A stretch of 64,000 nt of DNA, taken from Maribacter antarcticus DSM 21422. GTDB lineage: Bacteria > Bacteroidota > Bacteroidia > Flavobacteriales > Flavobacteriaceae. Both the position numbers and the translations under genes were made by a program. Positions 7,549 through 16,417 of this stretch are shown here, piece after piece; the first letter of the stretch is position 1; every line of letters starts with the position of its first letter. Below the pieces are notes generated by a model. That model worked only from the letters and a program-made list of their open reading frames with translations, had not been told where the DNA came from and searched no databases. The stretch lies in NCBI RefSeq assembly GCF_000621125.1, contig NZ_JHZC01000005.1, positions 310,001 to 374,000 on the forward strand, given 5' to 3'.

Positions 7549-8508
7549 ATGACAAAAATAATCCAACTTTCCGAAATCAAATCCCTGCTCAAAGATATCG
7601 ATGTCGTGACCGCTATGGCAGAGGGTTTTAAACAGTATAGTAATGGAAATACGGTAGTACCACCGGTTGGAGAACTCCTTTTCAATAACCCTCCTGGTGA
7701 TGTGCACATCAAATACGGCTACATTAAAAACACTGATTTTTATGTCATTAAGATTGCTTCTGGATTCTATGGGAATTCCCAATGGGGAATTCCGTCGAGT
7801 CAAGGTATGATGTTACTCTTTAACCAAAAAACAGGGGAATCTGTAGCTGTTTTACTTGATGAGGGGCATCTGACAGATATTAGAACCGCTGCCGCAGGTG
7901 CTGTTGCCGCAAAATTCTTTGCGCCAAAATCGGTAACCGGTATCGGTATTCTTGGAACAGGCATCCAAGCGAAATTGCAACTACAGTATTTGAAGGAGGT
8001 TACTACCTGTAAAAACGTTTGGGTCTGGGGAAGAAACCCGAGCCATGTACAGGAGTTCAAAGCAGTTTTTGATGGGGAGTATGACGTACAGATTGCTAAA
8101 ACGCCTGCGGCGCTGGCGCAACAGGTGAACCTAATCGTCACCACGACCCCTACCGAAAAACCCCTATTACAATCGGAAGACATTTTACCTGGCACCCATA
8201 TTACGGCCGTAGGCTCCGATACCTCCGATAAGCAAGAGCTAGATAGCGCTATTCTAAGCAAAGCAGACCTTGTAATCGCAGATAGTATACCGCAAAGCAG
8301 AAGTCGCGGGGAAATCTATCGTGCGGTCCTTAGCGGTGCAATTGCGGAACACAAAGTTTCGGAACTGGGCACCGCAATTCAAAATGTACCCCTACAACGT
8401 TCCAACGAACAACAGATATCCGTAGTAGACCTTACCGGTGTGGCGGTACAGGATATCATGATTACCACTGCAGTTTATGAGAAATATATAACTAAAATCG
8501 AAGGATGA
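7549..8508 (+). CDS. Ornithine cyclodeaminase / mu-crystallin family dehydrogenase
   Basis: 319 residues, normal for the family. Landmarks: VIKIA (Lys68), DIRTAAAG (Arg112), the NAD(P)-binding GILGTGIQ (133-140) and GSDTSDKQEL (Asp224, Lys228), the active-site stretch of the family. Members include ornithine cyclodeaminase, ketimine reductases, alanine dehydrogenases, EutC and SbnB, which releases 2,3-diaminopropionate from a glutamate adduct. The stop overlaps the start of the threonine-synthase-like gene by 4 bases (ATGA), so the two are translationally coupled. That partnership makes an amino-acid biosynthetic role more likely than ornithine catabolism. Exact substrate unknown. Confidence 0.9.
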   Translation: MTKIIQLSEIKSLLKDIDVVTAMAEGFKQYSNGNTVVPPVGELLFNNPPGDVHIKYGYIKNTDFYVIKIASGFYGNSQWGIPSSQGMMLLFNQKTGESVAVLLDEGHLTDIRTAAAGAVAAKFFAPKSVTGIGILGTGIQAKLQLQYLKEVTTCKNVWVWGRNPSHVQEFKAVFDGEYDVQIAKTPAALAQQVNLIVTTTPTEKPLLQSEDILPGTHITAVGSDTSDKQELDSAILSKADLVIADSIPQSRSRGEIYRAVLSGAIAEHKVSELGTAIQNVPLQRSNEQQISVVDLTGVAVQDIMITTAVYEKYITKIEG

Positions 8509-9962
8509 TTCAGTATGTAAGTAATAAGGGTGGCGGTAGCCCCGTAGATTTCGAGACTGCCATTCTTGATGGTTTCGCATGTGATGGTGGCTTATATGTA
8601 CCCACCCGTTTACCGACCATTACGCACACGCAATTGCGCCAGTGGAAAAACCTAGCCTATGTAGACCTCGCCTTTGAGATATTATCCCTTTTTATTGATA
8701 GGGCTTGTATGACCGAAGCAGAACTTAGAGAACTACTACAAACGGCCTATGCACCTTTTGAAAAAGAAGCTATTATTCCAATACATCAATTGAAATGCCG
8801 TAAAAACCTGTTTATCATGGAACTATTCCATGGTCCTACCCTATCTTTTAAGGACGTCGGTCTTGCTTTTTTAGTAAATTTAGTCGACTTTTTCTTAAAA
8901 CGACGGAAGGAATACAGAACGCTAATTGTCGCAACAACTGGCGATACGGGTCCGGCAACCGCCTATTTTACGGCCGGAAAGTCAAATTTATCTGCTTGGG
9001 TACTCTATCCTAAAGGGATGGTAACAGAAGCGCAAGAAAGGCAGATGACCACCTTACCCCATTCGAATATTCATCCTGTTGGCGTTTCTAACTGTCCCGA
9101 TGGGGGTGATGATTTAGACTTGGTTATTGCACAACTGTATGCAAACAAATCGTTTAAGGATAAAGTGCAGCTCTCTAGCGTAAATTCTATCAACTGGGGC
9201 CGCATACTAATGCAAACGGTTCATTATTTCTACGGCTATTTAAAAACGGTAGATACCATTGGTGAGCACGTAGATATGGCTGTTCCGTCTGGTGGGTTTG
9301 GTAACCTGTGTGCGGGTGGTTTCGCTCGTAAAATGGGACTGCCTGTACACACCTTCGTTATTGCGAATAATACGAATGCCAGTTTACACCGTATTTTTTC
9401 GGAGGGTGTTTTTTCTAAAAATGCTATTTTTGAGACACCCTCCTCTGCCATAGATATATTAATTCCGTATAATTTCTGGCGCTATTTATACTTCTGTGTT
9501 GCTGGGGATGCGCACAAAATAAAAGAATGGTCAGCTGCCTTTTTGTCCAAAGGGTCGGTTCGTTTTGATGCAACAACCTATCAAGAATACACTAAAGGGT
9601 TTCTATCGGCCAGTATATCTGATGCCGCTACCCTACAGCTCATACAAGAAATCTACGCTAGCGATGGCTATTTGTTAGACCCTCATGGCGCTGTTGCCTT
9701 GGCTGCTGCAGACGCCGTAAAAGAAGCGCTCGGGGACCGGAAAATGATTTGCTTAGTGACCGCGCATCCTGCAAAATTCCCAGATGTTATTACACGTGCA
9801 TTGCACACAGATAGCTTGCCAGAAGAAGGAAGGCATCACTCCATTGAAAAGGCAAAGAACAAGTGTGAAAAGGTGTATTTATGCTCTCATGACCATCTTG
9901 AAGAAGCCTTACTCGATATTATGAACGCAGATTGGGATATTGCCCATACAATCAAGGATTAA
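8505..9962 (+). CDS. Threonine-synthase-like PLP enzyme
   Basis: 485 residues. The N-terminus YVSNKGG...DGFACDGGLYVP and the PLP lysine motif HGPTLSFKD (Lys116) are those of threonine synthase; TTGDTGPA is the phosphate-binding loop region. Threonine synthase converts O-phosphohomoserine to threonine in the cytoplasm. The usual FKDFG is FKDVG here and the protein is diverged, so it may be a paralogue acting on phosphohomoserine with another nucleophile. It starts inside the preceding gene (4-base overlap), and its stop lies one base before the kinase ATG: three genes, one transcript. A standard threonine pathway would instead sit with a homoserine dehydrogenase fusion. Confidence 0.85.
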   Translation: MIQYVSNKGGGSPVDFETAILDGFACDGGLYVPTRLPTITHTQLRQWKNLAYVDLAFEILSLFIDRACMTEAELRELLQTAYAPFEKEAIIPIHQLKCRKNLFIMELFHGPTLSFKDVGLAFLVNLVDFFLKRRKEYRTLIVATTGDTGPATAYFTAGKSNLSAWVLYPKGMVTEAQERQMTTLPHSNIHPVGVSNCPDGGDDLDLVIAQLYANKSFKDKVQLSSVNSINWGRILMQTVHYFYGYLKTVDTIGEHVDMAVPSGGFGNLCAGGFARKMGLPVHTFVIANNTNASLHRIFSEGVFSKNAIFETPSSAIDILIPYNFWRYLYFCVAGDAHKIKEWSAAFLSKGSVRFDATTYQEYTKGFLSASISDAATLQLIQEIYASDGYLLDPHGAVALAAADAVKEALGDRKMICLVTAHPAKFPDVITRALHTDSLPEEGRHHSIEKAKNKCEKVYLCSHDHLEEALLDIMNADWDIAHTIKD

Positions 9963-9963
9963 T

Positions 9964-10908
9964 ATGCCAAACTACGCTGATTTAAACCCCAGTGATATTA
10001 AGGAAATAATGCAGGTCTACGGAATATATCCTGTAGACTCCTACTCCATTTTAAGCGGTGGTTCCGAAAACACCAACTACTTAATTACGGCTAGTGCGCA
10101 AAAATATGTACTCACACTATGCGAGCAAAAAACGACACAGCAGGCTCGTGAACAGGTGGCTTTACTAGATTATTTGGCTGCCCATAATTTTGAAACTTCC
10201 CAAGTACTCCACACCAGTACCGATGAACCGATTTCACATTGGCAGCGGAAACCCGTAATCGTAAAGCGGTTTCTAGACGGGAACATCATGCCCCAACTGC
10301 CGGATACCATGCTAACGGAAGTAGGAAGACAAATGGGAAAATTGCATAGGCTAGACGCGCCAAACTACCTGCCCACTTCGATATCCTACGGGCGGGAATC
10401 ATTCCAACAAGTACAGGAGTATATGCCAGATTCTGCGTTTGGAAAATGGCTGGATGGCATACATACGTACATAGGAGGCTATTGCTCGGAAGATTTGCCA
10501 AAATCCCTGATTCATTCCGATATTTTTTACAGTAATGTCATCGTAAGCACTGATCTAAAAACGGCCCGTATCATGGATTTTGAGGAAGCTGCGCAGTATT
10601 ACCGCGTCTTTGACTTGGGCATGGCCATTGTTGGCCTTTGTGAAAATGAAAAAAAGATAGCTTTACAAAAGGCGCATGTGCTGTTAAGGGGCTATCAAAA
10701 ACACACACAACTATCCGATATAGAGAAAGACGCATTACAAGCGTTTACCATCTATGCCGCAGCCTCTATGGCCTTTTGGCGCCATAAGAACTTCAATTAT
10801 GTAAACCCAGATGCCAGCATGTACAATCATTATAGGCATCTTCAGGTCTTGGCAACGCATGTACAAAGCATCCCCAAGGATGCCTTTTTAAAAATTTTAG
10901 AGGTATAA
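9964..10908 (+). CDS. Homoserine-kinase-like phosphotransferase (APH/choline kinase fold)
   Basis: 314 residues. Kinase motifs of the aminoglycoside-phosphotransferase fold: KYVLTL (Lys47), the catalytic loop HSDIFYSN (His184, Asp186, Asn191) and the metal-binding DFE (205-207). SGGSENTNYLI near the start is typical of ThrB2-type homoserine kinases, which use this fold rather than GHMP. I chose ATG 9964, one base after the preceding stop, over an upstream in-frame start inside the neighbour. By context it should phosphorylate homoserine (or a similar amino alcohol) to feed the PLP enzyme. It converges with the lipoprotein gene at 10924, with a GTACCGGTAC palindrome between. Confidence 0.82.
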   Translation: MPNYADLNPSDIKEIMQVYGIYPVDSYSILSGGSENTNYLITASAQKYVLTLCEQKTTQQAREQVALLDYLAAHNFETSQVLHTSTDEPISHWQRKPVIVKRFLDGNIMPQLPDTMLTEVGRQMGKLHRLDAPNYLPTSISYGRESFQQVQEYMPDSAFGKWLDGIHTYIGGYCSEDLPKSLIHSDIFYSNVIVSTDLKTARIMDFEEAAQYYRVFDLGMAIVGLCENEKKIALQKAHVLLRGYQKHTQLSDIEKDALQAFTIYAAASMAFWRHKNFNYVNPDASMYNHYRHLQVLATHVQSIPKDAFLKILEV

Positions 10909-10923
10909 TATCCTGTACCGGTA

Positions 10924-12150
10924 CTAAAGTGCACTGATAGACATCTTTACCATGCGTACCCGCGTATCGGTTTTAGTGACATCGGTCCATGCGAAATACA
11001 ACATATCATCCACTTTTTCTAGTTGCGGGAATCCAGATTGGCGAGAGCCGTTCAGGGCCACTACCGTTGCCGTATTAGAGACCACCCCTGTTCTTGAAAT
11101 CTTCGCCACGTTCAAGCTGGCTACTTTTTCTTTTATATCCATCCAACTCACAACAGCCGTTTCTTCATCTACCCATACCACATCTACCCTACCGATTGTC
11201 GTTCCTTCTGCAATCACGATAGGATTTTCAAAGTTTTCCCCTCCATCTTTAGAAAAGGCTACCTGTACCCTAGCAGTGTTTTGTGCAGCCGTAAACCAAG
11301 CAGCGACCAAATTATTTCCCATAGCAGCTGCCTTGGGGCCGTTTACAGGACATCCTTTTATTTTCCATCCATCGGCATAAATAGTTTTTGGGGCTGTCCA
11401 CCTTCCATCGACCTGCCGTACAATGCTAATATCCCGAATTTCGTCTTCCAAGCGGTCGCGGTAGAGCACAACAGGACCATTATCAGTAATAGCTGCCGTG
11501 GTCTGGCAACAGTCGCAGGTACTTACATCCAATTCGTTTTCATGGCTTACCTCCCCATTTGCAGCTACCTCCGCTGCTCGAAGTGTCATAGCACCTCGTT
11601 CCCCTGCTTCGTTTTCCTCGGTATTCCTGCCGTCTAGCCAGGTCACAAAAAATGCCTCTTTATAGGGCAGCACCGTTACAAAACCATGTTCGGTTGGGGT
11701 ACCGTCTGTGTGCAGCGCCTTATTTGTCTCCCAGTTGGTGCTTTCCTTTGCCTTTATGGTCATTTTCACGTCATAGGAATAGGTGCCTTTGGCGGACTTC
11801 TTCAATACATGTGACCAATAATTTCCGTTGTTTTCAGCAATCATAGGATAATCAGCCCAATTAACGAACCAATCACCACCCGCTACAACAGCTTGGGGTT
11901 CTTGCCATATGCCGTTCTCCAGCTCAGAAAAGAAAAGCGTAGTCAAAGAATCCCCTTTGGTTTCTACCCATGATACTAGGGTTCCGTCGGAATTGGTTGC
12001 TAAATGAGGTAAAGAACTCGAGGCTCCGGCCGGAGATGGCACCTCTTCTACTAGGCTAACTAAAACTTCCGGTTCAGGGCTTTTAGTCGCTTGTTTACAA
12101 TTTGTTATACAAAAATAAAATAGTAAAATTAAATAAGGTTGATACCGCAT
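10924..12150 (-). CDS. Sialidase-like beta-propeller lipoprotein with CDCC motif
   Basis: 408 residues. The lipobox CITNC (Cys18) follows a short hydrophobic leader, so this is a lipoprotein. The body has repeated blades of the BNR/sialidase-like type (DGxxxxWVE, FSKDGGENFENP, NLVAAWFT), but I see no sialidase arginine triad, so catalysis is doubtful. Unusual cysteines: TCDCCQT (Cys212, 214, 215) and KGCPVNGP (Cys267). These could bind metal or be targets of the neighbouring TlpA protein. Its ATG overlaps the TlpA stop by one base (TAATG). A relic of a second copy lies at 6668-6950. Confidence 0.8.
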   Translation of the reverse strand: MRYQPYLILLFYFCITNCKQATKSPEPEVLVSLVEEVPSPAGASSSLPHLATNSDGTLVSWVETKGDSLTTLFFSELENGIWQEPQAVVAGGDWFVNWADYPMIAENNGNYWSHVLKKSAKGTYSYDVKMTIKAKESTNWETNKALHTDGTPTEHGFVTVLPYKEAFFVTWLDGRNTEENEAGERGAMTLRAAEVAANGEVSHENELDVSTCDCCQTTAAITDNGPVVLYRDRLEDEIRDISIVRQVDGRWTAPKTIYADGWKIKGCPVNGPKAAAMGNNLVAAWFTAAQNTARVQVAFSKDGGENFENPIVIAEGTTIGRVDVVWVDEETAVVSWMDIKEKVASLNVAKISRTGVVSNTATVVALNGSRQSGFPQLEKVDDMLYFAWTDVTKTDTRVRMVKMSISAL

Positions 12151-12662
12151 TAGTCTAGGATTTTTAGTTGTTCAATTAGTTCTGGAGTGTTCCAATCCAT
12201 GGCACCATCAAAGCGAAACACCTGCTCCCCTATTTCATTATAAATGAAGGTGACGGGTAGGGCATTTATTTGTTGTGCGCCGTAGGTTCCGTTATAGGTG
12301 ATAAATTTAAAATCAAACCCACGAGCAGCTTTAAAGGTCTTTATTTTCTCAACCGACTCATCCGAGGCCAGTAAAAAAACATAGTTTTCCTGCTCCAAAA
12401 TAGCTTGTAATTTGAGTAAATCGGGCATTTCCTCGATGCATGGGCGGCACCAGGTCGCCCAATAGTTCAAAAGCACCCGCTTTCCTTTATACTCAGCAAG
12501 CTCTATTGGATTGCCTTCCAAATCGGAATAGGAAGAGGGTACTGCGGGGTGTTCCGCTTCTATAACCAGATTCTCAGCGTCGCTTTTCTTTTCTTTCGGT
12601 AGCTCTTTACAACTAAAAAGTACTAGTCCGAAAAATATAAGCAGAGGTGTCTTGAACTTCAT
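12150..12662 (-). CDS. TlpA-family thioredoxin-like lipoprotein
   Basis: 170 residues. The lipobox LFSC (Cys18) anchors it outside the inner membrane. The thioredoxin fold is marked by NYWATWCRPC (active-site Cys72 and Cys75) and the cis-Pro region INALPVTFIY. It should act as a periplasmic thiol reductant or oxidant. Coupled by a 1-base overlap to the downstream cysteine-rich propeller lipoprotein, whose CDCC motif is a plausible client (inference). Three bases separate it from the SDR gene upstream, so the three form one operon. Confidence 0.92.
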   Translation of the reverse strand: MKFKTPLLIFFGLVLFSCKELPKEKKSDAENLVIEAEHPAVPSSYSDLEGNPIELAEYKGKRVLLNYWATWCRPCIEEMPDLLKLQAILEQENYVFLLASDESVEKIKTFKAARGFDFKFITYNGTYGAQQINALPVTFIYNEIGEQVFRFDGAMDWNTPELIEQLKILD

Positions 12663-12665
12663 AGG

Positions 12666-13427
12666 CTATCGAATATGGCTTCCAGCGTTCATATCTATGG
12701 TAGTACCAGTGGCATGGTCCATTCCTCCGCTGCATAGTAATGCAATGAGTGGGGATAAATCTTCTGGTCTGGTAAGTTCGGTCAATGCGATCTCCTTAAG
12801 GATTTTTTCTTCTCCATGGCTTTCAATAAAGGTTTCGGCCATGCGAGTTCGTGTAAATCCTGGGGCGACTATAAATGCTTTTATATTTTGTTTACCAAAG
12901 GACCGCGCCACACTGCGGGCCAAGGAAGTGATTCCTCCTTTTGAAGCAGCATACCCGAGGAATTCCTGCGTTTCTCCCCGAAAAACCGCCCTGCTTCCGA
13001 TATAAATAAAACGCCCGCCACCCTGCGCTATAAAATGATCCAGTCCCAACTTGGTGAGTAGGCCTACCGAATCTAAATTAATAGCCATCGTTCGTTTCCA
13101 TACCTTTAGCCACGCTGCTGTATCCAAGCTCATTGGCTGTTCCAAGAACACCCCAGCGTTTAAAACGATGACATCCACTTGTCCAAAATAGGCCACCACA
13201 GTTTCAAAGAGTCGGATTACCTCATGCTCCTCTGATAAATCGGCTTGAAAAGCCTTGGAGCCATTTTGATGTTTTGCCACCAAAGCTTCTGCGGCGCTTT
13301 TATTGCTGTTGTAATGAACAGCTACCTTCGCTCCCATTTCCATCATATAATCTGCCACTGCCTTACCAATACCATCGGAAGCGCCCGTTAAGAGTATCGT
13401 TTTTCCTTCTACATCAATCTTGGTCAT
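12666..13427 (-). CDS. Short-chain dehydrogenase/reductase (SDR, FabG-like)
   Basis: 253 residues, classical SDR length. TGASDGIG (14-21) binds the nucleotide, NAG (90-92) stabilises the sheet, and the catalytic set is Ser145, Tyr159 and Lys163 (YAASK). The ending GTTIDMNAGSHIR resembles FabG-type reductases. Substrate unknown. It is first in the minus-strand operon with the TlpA and propeller lipoproteins, an odd association of a cytoplasmic reductase with two exported proteins. Confidence 0.9.
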   Translation of the reverse strand: MTKIDVEGKTILLTGASDGIGKAVADYMMEMGAKVAVHYNSNKSAAEALVAKHQNGSKAFQADLSEEHEVIRLFETVVAYFGQVDVIVLNAGVFLEQPMSLDTAAWLKVWKRTMAINLDSVGLLTKLGLDHFIAQGGGRFIYIGSRAVFRGETQEFLGYAASKGGITSLARSVARSFGKQNIKAFIVAPGFTRTRMAETFIESHGEEKILKEIALTELTRPEDLSPLIALLCSGGMDHATGTTIDMNAGSHIR

Positions 13428-13506
13428 ACCTTTATTTATTTTGAATCCATCCTAAAATACTTCACTGCTTGTTTACAATCCAGCTTTGGTCAGCCTACAC
13501 ATTTCC

Positions 13507-14397
13507 TTACTTATACACACAGGCGGCCCTATCTGCTTTAACATAATAGGATTTGTAGTTGGTAGCGGTTTCATCCATACAGCCGCAAAGGTCTAAAAGT
13601 TCAATGGACTTAAAATCTATGGGGTGTGTCTCCGCTTGTATGGCAATATACCCCTCGTTTAATTCTTTTCCCTGTTGATAAGCGCTTTCTAGATATCCTT
13701 CTATATTACCGCCACCAATGGTTGGGTTCTTGAATTCTAGCACCACCTGCCCTTCCATGATATGTTGCACAAGAGAATCGCCAAGTACCAAGGCCTCCAC
13801 ATCTACCCAACGGTCTCCAGGGTAGGTATCTGAATTTGAATTGATGCAATGCGGGGTAAACAAGCTGTCTCCCATAACGACATTAGTGCCAGGCGTACAG
13901 AGATTAGCCGTATTACGGGCCTTTGTACCCTCACCTCCCAAGAGCTGTAGTTCTAAGGAAATGGGGAAATCCTGTTGTAGCCCCACTGTTTTTGGATCTT
14001 GGCAGTGAAGCATTAGTCCGTTATTCCGAAATGCCCATCCCGGACCGTTTTTCATTTGCTCCCCAACAAATCTATACTTCGCCTTTAACTTGTAATGCGA
14101 GAACTTCTTTTTATAGTAGAGATGTCCAAAATTTCCGTTAAATGAATCTGTTTCTGCATACCGAACACTTAAGAGGCTATCAGCATAGACAAACCTATTC
14201 TTATGATTCTCACCAAGTTCATAACCTGCGAATTTTGGTGTCCAGTCTGCGTAGTTGGCCCCATCGAAAAGGGCTATCCAATCCTCCTTGTCCGGATCGG
14301 CATGGGTTTCTGCGCAGGAGGAACATAGGAGCAAGATTATACTAAGTGTTATAAAATGGAAATAGGTATAGGTACTAGCACTTTTTGATACACTCAT
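13507..14397 (-). CDS. DUF1080 (3-keto-disaccharide hydrolase fold) lipoprotein
   Basis: 296 residues. Lipoprotein leader ending LLCSSC. The DUF1080 domain fills most of the protein, starting WIALFDGANYADW and including FGHLYYKKKF, NGLMLHCQDP and the closing WVDVEALVLGD. This concanavalin-like fold includes 3-keto-glycoside hydrolases. The tail has CGCMDETATNY, a cysteine motif common at the ends of flavobacterial surface proteins. An export location and a carbohydrate role fit. It lies 79 bases upstream of the SDR gene on the same strand. Confidence 0.85.
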   Translation of the reverse strand: MSVSKSASTYTYFHFITLSIILLLCSSCAETHADPDKEDWIALFDGANYADWTPKFAGYELGENHKNRFVYADSLLSVRYAETDSFNGNFGHLYYKKKFSHYKLKAKYRFVGEQMKNGPGWAFRNNGLMLHCQDPKTVGLQQDFPISLELQLLGGEGTKARNTANLCTPGTNVVMGDSLFTPHCINSNSDTYPGDRWVDVEALVLGDSLVQHIMEGQVVLEFKNPTIGGGNIEGYLESAYQQGKELNEGYIAIQAETHPIDFKSIELLDLCGCMDETATNYKSYYVKADRAACVYK

Positions 14398-14612
14398 ATT
14401 ACACTTGCTTTTGCAACCATTTATAAAAAAATAGGAATAGGGATACGGTCTTCTTTTTATGTGAACTACTATTCCTGTCTAAAAATACAAAATTGTCTAG
14501 AAGCCTTGGGACTCTAATCGGTATCATTTCTTGCCAATACTATGTTCCATAAACCCAAAGCGATTATAGGTCGTTTATTTTGTTCCGTTACGCCCCATAA
14601 AGTTTGCGCATA

Positions 14613-14642
14613 AAAAAACCGCCTAATTACAGGCGGTTTTTA
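14613..14642. terminator. Intrinsic terminator of the FKBP gene
   Basis: Inverted repeat AAAAACCGCCT / AGGCGGTTTTT with loop AATTAC. It lies 22 bases beyond the stop of the minus-strand FKBP gene and has a run of T in that direction. Confidence 0.88.
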
Positions 14643-14664
14643 TTATATGAAGCTGTTAGAAGAA

Positions 14665-15093
14665 CTACTTGATTTCCATCAATTCTAGCTCAAACGTAAG
14701 GTCTTGCCCTGCCAATGGATGATTAGCATCTACTACGATGTCGTTTTCATTCACTTCAGCAATACGCAGTTGTTTCTCAGAGCCATCTTCATTTGAAGCT
14801 ACAAGTGCCATATCTACTTCTGGAGTCATGTCTTTTGGTAAGTGTTCTTTCGGTACCGTCTGGAAAAGCTCTTTCTGCTTTTCGCCATACGCATCCTTCT
14901 TGTCAATAAGAATCGTCTTTTTATCGGTAGGAGCCATATCTATAAGCCCTTTCTCAAAACCGGGAATCAAACTTCCTTGCCCTAATGTTACTTCAAGAGG
15001 TTCTCTTTGCAAGGAGCTATCAAACACCTGACCATCACTTAATTTACCCGTATAATGTACTAAAACTACATCACCTTCTTTTACTTTACCCAT
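14665..15093 (-). CDS. FKBP-type peptidyl-prolyl isomerase (SlyD-like)
   Basis: 142 residues. VLVHYTGKLSDGQVFDSS opens the FKBP domain; LIPGFEKGL and DAYGEKQ follow. The inserted segment at residues 70-120 is the IF chaperone domain of SlyD-type enzymes, here without the His-rich metal-binding tail. It catalyses proline isomerisation and assists folding in the cytoplasm (no signal peptide). Monocistronic with its own terminator. Confidence 0.93.
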   Translation of the reverse strand: MGKVKEGDVVLVHYTGKLSDGQVFDSSLQREPLEVTLGQGSLIPGFEKGLIDMAPTDKKTILIDKKDAYGEKQKELFQTVPKEHLPKDMTPEVDMALVASNEDGSEKQLRIAEVNENDIVVDANHPLAGQDLTFELELMEIK

Positions 15094-15289
15094 GTTGTTG
15101 TTTTCTATATTTCACTTTATCGAACTACAAAGGTATTGATCTTCATACAGAAAACCCAAAATCAAGCAGAAACCTTCTATTTTTAAGCCTTTTTTAACGA
15201 AAAACAGCATAAATACTCAATAATTTCGAACTTTAGGCACTATAGCTTCGCCACGATTAGGATATGCGTGGGAGATAACACGAAGTAGC

Positions 15290-15844
15290 TTATTCTTTTT
15301 TATCACTTTCAATAGCTGCAACAGTGCCTGCATATCGAATAGTATTGCGTTGATTACTATTGACCGAAACATTGGCGGACATATTGGGAAACAATTTTAT
15401 GTTTACCTGATGCCGTTCCATTTTATCGGAAATTTCAAAGGCAATGTCATATCGGTTTTTGGCTTCGTTATACGTTTGACTATATGCTTTCGGTATGCCC
15501 TTAAATTCAATCCCTGCATTAGCCGTGCGTCTACCTCCAAATTGGCGTTCGCCGTAAAATGGTAGATTACCGGAGACGCTATCTCCGTACACTTTTATGA
15601 AATTGGAAATTCCAATCAGTTGAATAGCCCCTGAAGTACTGCCTGGAGGTAAAATTCCCGAATTGGCAACTGAATTAAAAGCTTGAGTTGTCATAGGGTA
15701 CGCGGTATCTGCCCTAAATTGAAATGTTTTTTGTTCAACAAAGCTGATAAATGCAGCAACGGTTTCTGCGTTCTGGGACACCTTAGTCGCACTGCTACAC
15801 CCTAAAAATAATCCAAAGGCAAGTACTATTACAATTCCTTTCAT
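15290..15844 (-). CDS. DUF4251 lipoprotein
   Basis: 184 residues from ATG 15844, which places a proper lipoprotein signal (LAFGLFLGC) at the start; the frame is open 13 codons further but without signal character. The body matches DUF4251: FRADTAYP, NFIKVYGDSVSGNLPFYGE, GIEFKGIPK. This small envelope protein family is frequent in Bacteroidota and has no known activity. Stand-alone on the minus strand. Confidence 0.85.
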   Translation of the reverse strand: MKGIVIVLAFGLFLGCSSATKVSQNAETVAAFISFVEQKTFQFRADTAYPMTTQAFNSVANSGILPPGSTSGAIQLIGISNFIKVYGDSVSGNLPFYGERQFGGRRTANAGIEFKGIPKAYSQTYNEAKNRYDIAFEISDKMERHQVNIKLFPNMSANVSVNSNQRNTIRYAGTVAAIESDKKE

Positions 15845-16003
15845 CAGCAGTAGTTTATACTTTAATTCAATTCTCAAAGTCATACTTTATTAGGCTTAAT
15901 TTTCTTGTTGGAACCCGTCATCCGGTCCGTTGGGTTAAGATTTGATACCCCTTGTGCTGTATTAACGCATACAGCACTACCACTAAATATGTTAGGTGAA
16001 ACT

Positions 16004-16327
16004 CTATTCATCAATTTCAACCACAAAAACCGTATCCGTTATGCCTATTTTTTCAAAAGTACCCGCATATATGTCTTTGTATAAGTTTCGCAACAAACGC
16101 TGTTTTTTCTTATCTGAAACCTGCATCGTGTCTATATATTGGCGCTCCATTTTAAAAAGGGTACGCTTTTTATTGACGGTACTTTTAAAGTTGGGTTCAA
16201 ATCTTAGTATTAAGGGGGTATCTTCCTCCGGCAGCATGTTATATATAGCATCTATTTGCTGCACTTGCGCAACAGAAGTAGCCAGAAATCCAAAGATACA
16301 ATAGACACAAAACAGAAGCTTTTTCAT
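16004..16327 (-). CDS. Small secreted protein, unknown
   Basis: 107 residues with a clear signal peptide (MKKLLF...LATSVAQ, cleavage after SVA). The mature part is basic and helical (NKKRTLFKMERQYIDTM, KKKQRLLRNLYKDIY) and ends acidic. No family recognised. It looks like a small periplasmic protein. Confidence 0.7.
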   Translation of the reverse strand: MKKLLFCVYCIFGFLATSVAQVQQIDAIYNMLPEEDTPLILRFEPNFKSTVNKKRTLFKMERQYIDTMQVSDKKKQRLLRNLYKDIYAGTFEKIGITDTVFVVEIDE

Positions 16328-16417
16328 TTTGTTATAATACTGTTATATTGCAAAGTACTATTATTTATCTAACAACGTGGTTTACCTACTTCTTTACAAC
16401 TAAAAAACTAAAAAATT

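Noticed and set aside
7800-8261. 153-codon minus-strand frame inside the OCD-like gene
   Set aside because: Shadow of a well-supported gene; Ser/Cys-rich composition typical of antisense frames.
10952-11846. Several plus-strand frames within the propeller lipoprotein
   Set aside because: Antisense shadows of a gene with a clear signal peptide and coupled operon position.
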